In this document: positions 52,001 to 61,000 of the stretch, in pieces
Layout: each line of letters begins with the position of its first letter
Position numbering within the stretch: the first letter of the stretch is position 1
NCBI GenBank assembly: GCA_013399015.1
Contig: VWZX01006847.1
Span: forward strand, 655-64,654
Length of the DNA: 64,000 bases
Source: Galbula dea
Lineage: Eukaryota; Chordata; Aves; Piciformes; Galbulidae
Direction: 5' to 3'
The notes under the pieces: generated by a model
What the model saw: only the letters and a program-made list of their open reading frames with translations
What the model was told of the DNA's origin: nothing
The model's database searches: none
Position numbers and translations under genes: made by a program

Positions 52001-55000
52001 AGGAGCTGAGGAGGTGCTGCAGCCCAGGCCACCTTGGAGACCAGCCTGGGACAGGGGCTCAGACAAGCCCTTGGGAGTTTCCAGGGCCAGCAGTGCCCAT
52101 CTGGGGTGCTCTGGCCTCTTTGCCACTGTCATGACTCTGCTGCATGTCTTGTAGGCCAGATCTGGTGGACATGGAGAGGGTGCAGATCCAGAGTAACCGG
52201 GAGAACCTGGAGCAGGCCTTTGAGATCGCCGAGCGCCTGGGGGTCACCCGACTGCTGGATGCTGAAGGTGGGTGGCCAGGGGGGATGCAGAGGTGCAGGG
52301 AGATGCCAACCTCTCCACCTGCTCCTCTTCCTCACTGCCTTTCTGCTTCCTCCTGGCCAGATGTGGATGTCCCCTCTCCGGATGAGAAGTCTGTGATAAC
52401 TTATGTGTCTTCGATCTACGATGCCTTTCCCAAGGTCCCCGAGGGAGGAGAAGGGATCAGTGCCATTGTGAGTGTCTCTGGAGCAGCTCTCTGGGAGGCA
52501 CCTGCTGGTTGTGGGAAGGGTTTGGAGGTTCTTCATCCACCATAGCAGATGGCCAATGGGTGGAAGAGGCTGGGGAGGAGGAAGGAGCTTCCCTTCCCCA
52601 TCAGCCTGTGAACTGTCGGGCCATGGTGTTCTTCAGGCTCTGCAGGTTCTGCCATGGGTTTTGAACTCATGGGAAAGCTGAGCTGGCTTCCAGGGAGCAG
52701 CTTGCAAGGAGGATTCTCCTCCTCTTCCTCCTTCCTGTACCTGGGGTGGTATCCCAGCAGGGAGATGCAGGCAAATGGTTCACCCTGTAGCTGGGACTGT
52801 GGCACCTCAGGTCCCTGAGTGCTCTGCTCAGCACAGCCAGGTTCTGCTTCTCCCTCATGGAGACCTGCCTGCTGCTGGTGCTCTACAAGGCTGCTCTCCC
52901 ATCCCACAGGAGGTAGATTCGAGGTGGCTGGAGTACCAGAGTCGTGTGGAGTCCCTCATCTCCTGGATCAAGCAGCACACGATACTCATGTCAGACAAAT
53001 CCTTCCCCCAGAACCCTGTAGAGCTCAAGGTAGGTCCTGGCCAAGGTCCAGCCCCAGTGTCCCATGTGCTCAGCACCAGGAGCAAGGTAGTTGCCTTCCC
53101 CAGGGATGGTTTCTCATGAGCTTTTCTCATCCCAGGCACTTTATAACCAGTATATACACTTCAAAGAAACTGAAATCCCAGCAAAAGAGCAGGAAAAGGG
53201 GAGGATAGAGGAGCTCTACAAGCTGCTAGAGGTAGGTACCATCGTGGCTACCCTGAGGAGAGGAGGTGGGAGCGTGGTGCTTTTAGCAAGACTAAAGTGT
53301 GCTCAGTTCAGGTTTATTTTGGAATGGAGAAGTGGAAATCACCCTCAGGGTAGATGATGCAGCAAGTAGAACAGTGGAGGAGCAGAGGCAGGGCTGGTGC
53401 CTGATAGCCCTGCTTCCCCTCCTGCAGTCTCTCTGCAGCAGGGAACACCTTTCTCTTGCCATTTTCCCTAGGTCTGGATTGAATTTGGACGAATCAAGCT
53501 GCCCCAGGGCTACCACCCCAACGATGTGGAGGAGGAGTGGGGCAAGCTCATCATCGAGATGCTGGAGCGTGAGAAGCTCTTGAGGCCAGCAGTGGAGAGG
53601 TCAGGGCTCTACCCATGGCAGGCAGAAGTCCCCTGTGGGGACCTCCCCTCCTTCCCCTGGCCCAAAGGCATCTTCTCATCCTCTTTCTCTCTGTCATCAC
53701 AGGCTGGAATTGCTGCTACAAATAGCCAACAAAATCCAGAATGGTGCTCTGAGCTGTGAGGAGAAACTCACACTGGCCAAGAACACGCTGCAGGCTGTGA
53801 GCTGGGGGGGGGTTGGCTTCTCCTGCCTCTTCTTTTACACCCATCTCTTTCCCTCTCATCTGTGGGGTACTGCTGGCTTCCCCTGGGCAATTTCCCTTTC
53901 TCTGCTGCCATTGAGCCTATCCCAGAGGAGCTATAGGGGGTGGGGGTGGATACCTGCTGATGGGTGACAAGGGGGTGGCTTTGCTGTGCAGCACCTGGGG
54001 ATGCAGCTAGTGAGGTTGAGTGGCTGCAGAGGTGCTGGGCTTGGAGGAGAACTGGAGTTCTGGGAGAGCTGCTTGCATTCTGATGCATAAACCACCCCAA
54101 ATGTGTTGTACTTGTCTAAAAGAAGTTGGTTGCAGACTGTAGGGGCCTGGGTGGGGAGCAGATTTCTGAAGAGAGATGTTTTGTTCTGGGAGAGAGAGAT
54201 ACCAGGGCTGGGAGTTAAGACTGGTGAAACCCAAGCAAGAAAGGAAATGCATGTTCAAGTTCTGTCCAGGGGACTAACCCTTGCTAGAAGCTTTCAGTTC
54301 CTCTGCAGGAGCTTTCCTCAAGGGGATATCCTGGGTGTGGTGTGAGTGATGAACTGATGTTCTTCTGCTCCAGTCAGGCTGGGGATTCTAAAGCTCTTTT
54401 TGATCTTTAAAGTCCATGCTGAGCTGCTGTTGTGTTGTCTCTGTGGGTGTGCTTGGGCTGAGGGGACCCAGCCCTCAGTCTCCTCTCTCTCCTGGTGCAG
54501 GATGCTGCTCACCTGGAGTCGGGGCAGGCAGTGCAGTATGAGTCAGACGTGGTGGTGTACCTGCAGGAGTGTGAGGGGCTCCTGCGCCAGCTGCAGGTGG
54601 ATGTGCAGATCCTCAGGGATGAGAACTACTACCAGCTGGAGGAGCTGGTGTTCAGGTGAGAGGGTGTCAAGGGGCAGAGCTGGGCTGGCCACCATGTGTG
54701 ACTGTTAACCCTTTCCTCACCTCCAGGGAATAGAAAGGGAGTCAGGGAGAGAGGCGGGTGGGGTGGAAAACTACAGCTACTTCAGTGAAGATGATAATGT
54801 ACAGATATACACAGACCCACTACCAAATCCAGCTCCACCTGATGGCAGCTCTGTCACTGTCACCACTGATACTGTGGCAGAAGTCCCAGAGTGGATTCAG
54901 CAGCAAATGGGAACCAGGGGCTGGATTCAGGAACTCCTGGATTAAAGGCAGAACAGACAGAGTCCTCCTTGAGCACTGACCACTGGAGAAGAGAGAGCTT

Positions 55001-58000
55001 GACCCTCCTGATCCCTCAGTTTTATACCAAATATGACATGGATGGGGTGGAATCCCTTCTTGGTCAGTTTAGGGTCATCTGTCCTGTCTGCTCCTCCCTG
55101 CAGGTGCCACCTTTAACTCTGCACCTCCAGTGTGGTGCAGAAGATTTAGCAGTGACCTTGGTGTCTGCACACCAACCCTTGGGGTTAACTCTAGCCATGA
55201 GGTGGTCTCAGTGCTAGAAGCAGACCCTGTCTGTTAAATCATACTGCTAGCTGCAGCAAGTGAGTGACTTAGAGCTCTAGAGAAGTAAAACTAACCCAAA
55301 CCAGGCCAGAGGGGCCCTGTCTGAGATGGTCTGTGGATGGAGAAACGTGGTCAGGTGCTGTTGTCCAGAGCTCCTCTGCTCTGTTGTGGGGATGGAAGGA
55401 ATCTGTGTGCATCCTCTCACCATGCCTTGCTTGCTCCTCCAGGATCATGAGGCTGCAGGATGAGCTGGTGACCCTGAGGCTGGAATGCACTAACCTCTAC
55501 AGGAAAGGTCACTTCTCCACCCTGGAGCTGGTGCCCACTTCCACGCTGAGCACGACGCAGCTGAAGGGCGAGTCTCTGGGCAAGGGGCTGCACACCTCCT
55601 CTGCCTCCTGGTTCAGGAAGCCCATGAGCAGGGCAGAGCTGGTGGCCATCTCCTCCTCTGAAGATGAAGGCAGCCTCCGTTTTGTGTATGAGCTGCTGGC
55701 CTGGGTGGAGGAGATGCAGGTGAGCTCTGGCTCTCTTGGCCAAGTGACCTCTCTGATGTGGGAAGCTGCTCTGGGCATCTCCCTGCCTTTGGCTGTCAGT
55801 GGTTGCTTTGATGGTTTCTGAGAGCACTGGTGCTTTTTGTCTGGGGTTGGGTTTTCTAACTCTTGTGATCCTGCTGAGCAGTGTGTATGGGGAGCTGGAA
55901 GCAGATCTGTGCTGCTGCAGGCAGTCCTTTGGTCTTCTGTGGGTGTGAAGCTTGTCCCAGCAGTCACTCAGTGTTGGAGCACTGGCTTAGGACCTTCTAC
56001 CAGGACTGCTGTGGTCTTTGCCCCTTCTTGAGTCACCTAGGAGGCTTCACTATCCTCACATCCTTTGGAGATATGCTCCTGCAGATGAGGAATGTTGACT
56101 GGGGACCTCTTGGCCTGTTTCAGATGAGACTGGAGAGGGCAGAGTGGGGAACTGACCTGCCCAGTGTGGAAGCCCAGCTGGAGACCCAGAGGCAGGTGCA
56201 CAGCAGCGTGGAAGAGCTGGGCTCCAGCGTGAAGGAGGCTCGGGTGTATGAGGTAGGGTGCCACAGGCTGGGTGCCACAGGGTGTGCCACAGTGTGGTGG
56301 AAGGTGAGGGCAGCAGCACTGGCTCCTGTGGATAAGAGGGCAGAGATAGCTTTTAGGGACAGAGCTGCTGAACTGACACTGGGCTGGTGCCAGAGCCTGC
56401 TGCCCTGAGCCCCCTTCTGTTCCAACTCATGCTCCCACAAAGCTGGGGAGAAGGATTTGGAGATGGGGGGAGGAGATTTGGAGATGGGGGAGGAGAAGGA
56501 TTTAGGTGATGCCATCCTGTGTTGGGTAACAGGAACATTTTTCATCCTTCAGGGTAAAATGTCTCCGAATTTCCGTGCTAGCTACACGGAGACACTTGGC
56601 AAGCTGGAGACACAGTACTGCAAGCTGATGGTGAGTGGGCTCCTAGCACTGCCCTGGGGAGTGTGGGATTCACCCCTGCCACCCTGCTCTGAGGCTGGGG
56701 AGGGAGGAAGATAGCTTTCAGAGCAGGGAAGAGCAATCCCACTTGGTTGTGTTCAGGAAACCTCGAGCTTCCGGCTGAGACACCTCCAGAGCCTGCATGG
56801 CTTCGTGTCCCAGGCCACTGCTGAGCTCATCTGGCTGAATGAGAAGGAGGAGGAGGAGCTGGCCTATGACTGGAGTGACAACAACCCTAACATTGCAGCC
56901 AAGAAAAACTACTTCTTGGTGAGTGAGCCCTGGGGCAGGGAGGGGTGTGGAGGATGGCTGCTTTTGATCTGCTGTGGGACCTTCAGCTACTGACAAACCT
57001 CAAGTGCCCAGAGGCTGGATGCTTCCTCCCAAGCCATGGGGTTTGTAGCTCGTGAATGCAGCTGATGGAAGAGCTCTCCCTGCAGCAGGAAGTGCAGAAA
57101 AGTGTTTGCCCAATTGAGTTTCAGTCAAAAGTTGTCTTTTTAGCACTAGTTGGAACTGTAAAGGCAGCTTTAACTAGTGTGGGGGGAAAACCAGTCTGAA
57201 CTAAAGAGGAAAATGGGTTCCTCTTTAAAGCAGCATAAAAAAATTCCTGTCTCTCCACAGTTCCACTGTCTGGAACTGAAGAGGTCCTTGGGCAAGTTTC
57301 CAATCTGTCCCCTGTGTTTGGTGCACAGGAGGCATCCCCATGGGAATCAGCTGTGCTGCTCCCAGGAGCCATACTGGCTTCCCTGAGATCCTCTGGGATT
57401 TACTGCAGCACTTCCAGGCTGCATGTTGTAGTAGTTGGGTGCATGATCTGAGTGAGGCTCCTCCCTGGAGCTGAGAGTCAAGCCTTTGCTTGTGTCCTTC
57501 ACACAGGAGCTGACAAGGGAGCTGGAGGAGAAGCAGGACATCTTCTGCTCCCTCCAAGACACGGCTGAGCTGCTGTCCCTGGAGAACCACCCAGCCAAGC
57601 AAACTGTGGAGGTGAGCTTGGAGGAGCCCTGGGAATCAGCCTAGTAGCACATCATCTCACCTGGGATTGGGAAGCTGGCTGTCCCACCATCACCTGGGGC
57701 AGCCAGGCCTGAGGAGGTGATTTGTGGGGGTGGAAAAACAGCAGGGCAGTGATAGAGCTGTTTTATTTTGGGGAGTGTGGTGAGAAGCTCAAGGCTGTTC
57801 CTAAGTAATCCTCACCTCCAAATGAAGGCATAGATCTGCTTGTGTGGACCTTTGCTGCAGTGAGGTGATGCAGGGAATGGCCTTGGCTCCCTTGGAGTTA
57901 TCCAGGCTTGCAGTGGTGATGCACAGGGCTGTGAGGACATGTTTCTCCCTGGGGCAGGAGAAAACAAACCTGTGCCTGCCACAGCTCCCAGAATCACTGG

Positions 58001-61000
58001 TCCAGGGTCTGCCCTCTCCTACCCTTGGTGCCTGTGTCCAAACCCTCCTGGTTTGCCAGACCTTGCCCATGGATGTACATCCTGACAGCTGCAGCTGTGT
58101 CCTTCCTGTGACCCTCCTGGCTGGGAAATGTTCCTTGTTCATGGCCTTTTGGGGGGGCTGTGTGTGTGTTTTCCTCAGGCTTACAGTGCTGCTGTGCAGA
58201 CCCAGTGGCAGTGGATAAAGCAGCTCTGCCTCTGCGTGGAACAGCACGTGAAGGAGAACGCTGCCTATTTCCAGGTACTTGGGAGGGGCAGCCCAAATTT
58301 CCCTGGTCATTATCCACTGCATGAGCTTCCTATGCTGCCCCTCTCTTTGGCAGGGAGGGAAGGAGAGATTTGTGGTGCTGGTGGGAGCTGCTTTCTCCTG
58401 AATCATCTCTTTCCCCTCTGGGGATGTCTCACTAGGGCAAAAGGGATCAACTTCCACTTAGTTCTGACCATCCTTGGGGGAGGCTCACTGCCTTTGCAAG
58501 GCTCTAAGGCCAAGAGTAGGGTCTGAATGAGATGCTGAGGTGATCTCCCACCACACTCTGTGCTGCTCAGTGGAGTTGTGCACGTTTCCATGACCCCTTT
58601 TGCCTCCCCAGTTCTTCAGCGATGCTCGTGAGTCGGAGAGTTACCTGCGCAGCCTGCAGGACTCCATCCAGAGGAAGTACTCCTGTGACCACAGCACCAG
58701 CCTGACACGGCTGGAGGACCTGCTGCAGGACTCCATGGTGGGTTCCCAACATCCTCACCACCCTGCCTGGGGTGTGCCTTCATGCTCAGGTCCTGCAGCA
58801 TTGCCTTTGGGACACCTCTTGCTTCCAGGGAAAGGCAGGCTGGTTCGGCTCCTGCAGTGACCCCAGTGTGGTGTGAGGCTGGGTGGCTGGGATGCTGCCA
58901 TGGTAGCCAGGGCTCAGTCATGACAGGGTCACTCGTGGTTAGAGGCACTGGTTAGCATCTTCCTGTGTCCTCAGGGTGAAGTGTGTGCTGTCTGAGCTTG
59001 ACTGTGGAATAGGAACACATCTGAGCTGGTTCTTCCCCCTGGGTGCCCACCCTGCTCTGCATGGAGCCAGTCGCCTTCTGCTGCCAGAGTTGTCATGCAG
59101 AGGAAGCTCTGTGCTCCTGGTTCTGTTCTTCAGCTGATGCTCTCTAGGAGCACCCTGGGATGCAGGGAAATGCCTGTCCCTTAGCCAGACCCCAAATCCC
59201 ACGTTAATCCCTCGTGCTGTGGTGGTGGGGGCAGAGCCAGGGCAGCCCAGCTGCACACACAGGGATGGGGGCTCGGGGCCTTGTGGTGCTGATCTTCAGC
59301 ACGTGGCTTGGCTTAGCTGCAGCGTAGCAGAGGGCAGATGAGGGGCAATCATGCTGTGAGCTTCTGGTCTGAACTGGCCTGAATAACCCAACCTAAAACC
59401 AAAACCCAAGGAGCAAAGCATCAGATGGTGTTTGAACCCAGGGATGAGGGAGGATTTGGGCTGTGGGTTAGCTGCTGAGCTGCTGGTGGAGGTGTCTGGA
59501 GGTGATGTCTGAGTGGCTTGATGCAGGTGGCTGCTTTGGCTTTGCTCTTAGTGCACACCACTGATCTCCAGCCTGTCCCCAGTGATGCTGGGATGTTGTT
59601 ACTGGGTGTTCATGATGGGCTAGGGCTCACCAGCTTCTCTCCTGGAGGGGCTCCCATCCTGTCTGTCTTGGGGTTGTCCTGCTTTGTCCTCCAGTGCTAT
59701 CAGGATGTGGAGCAGCCAGCCTGGCTCCTGGGGTCCATATCTGCAAGCTCTGCAACCCCAGGAGTATGGCAGGTGCTGCCTGGGGTGGGAGAAGATCTGG
59801 GGAGCCAGGGAGTGGCCACTGTCTGAGGACTGGGGCAGCAGCTCTGAGCTCAGCTGTATTATTCTTTCTTTCCTAATAAGTTAAAGTTGTATTTCTTCCA
59901 ATCATGCTCCCTGGGACAGGCACAGGTAGTTTATTTATCATTTATTCTTTTCTTTTCCTTCATTTTTTTACCATTGAATTATCCTCCATCCTTGGTAGCA
60001 CACTGACCAACCCCAAGAAGACCAAGCATGAGGGACAACATGTTTTGGGGATCCTTTTTTGCAGCCAGGATGGGCTGAGCTGCCAGTGTCGTGATCCACA
60101 CACGTCCCCATCAGTGCTGGAGGCTGGTCCAGGGCAGGTTTGCCACCAGGCCCTTGGGTTGTCCCATCACAGAACCCAGCAGGGACTCTGATTGTTGGAA
60201 TCAATTACTCAGCATCTTCCTCCAACTGGCAAATTCCTACCCAAACCCTGAGACCTGTGCAATCCCTGCACCCCTAGCCCTTTCTGAGAGGTTTCTTCTC
60301 CCTGATTCATCCTATCTCCATTCCAGCCATTGATTTAAACACACCTTCATCCTTTGCCTTAGAAAAGGGAGCATGCTTCTGTGGGCTCTCCTTCAGACAA
60401 CTAAACATCCCCAGCCCTCCAAGGCTGGAGCTTGTCCTGCTCTTGGCCCCTTCTGCCTCCTGGAACTTTCATTTTTGGTGTATGCTGTGTTCTCTGTTTG
60501 TTTCTGTTTCCCTTCTGAAAGAAAATGCTTCTCTTGTCCTAGCAGCAAAAGAGCCAAAGGTGTGCATGTGGCTTTGCAGGGCAGTGGGAACAGTAGTGGA
60601 GAGGTCCCACCCTGACTTGCAGTCCATTCTCCATCCCATTTGCCATCCTGTCAGGGCAGCAGGATGCTCCCCAGCTGCTTGTCCAGCCCTTGAGATCCCA
60701 GCGCAGCTCTCACAAGCCAATGTTGGGGTGGGGGGGGGGGTACTGAGATGCCTGGGAGACACCTCCTGTCCTCCTCCCCCTGCCTTCAGCAAGCCAACCT
60801 TCATCCTTCTCTCTGCCAGGATGAGAAGGAGCAGCTGATTCAGTCCAAGAGCTCTGTGGCCAGCCTGGTGGGACGCTCCAAAAGCATCGTTCAGCTGCGG
60901 CCCAGGAACCCTGAGCACCTCGTGAGGAGCACCATCCCCATCAGGGCTGTCTGTGACTACAGGCAGATCGAGGTGAGGGCTGCAAGCTCCTGGGGGGCAC

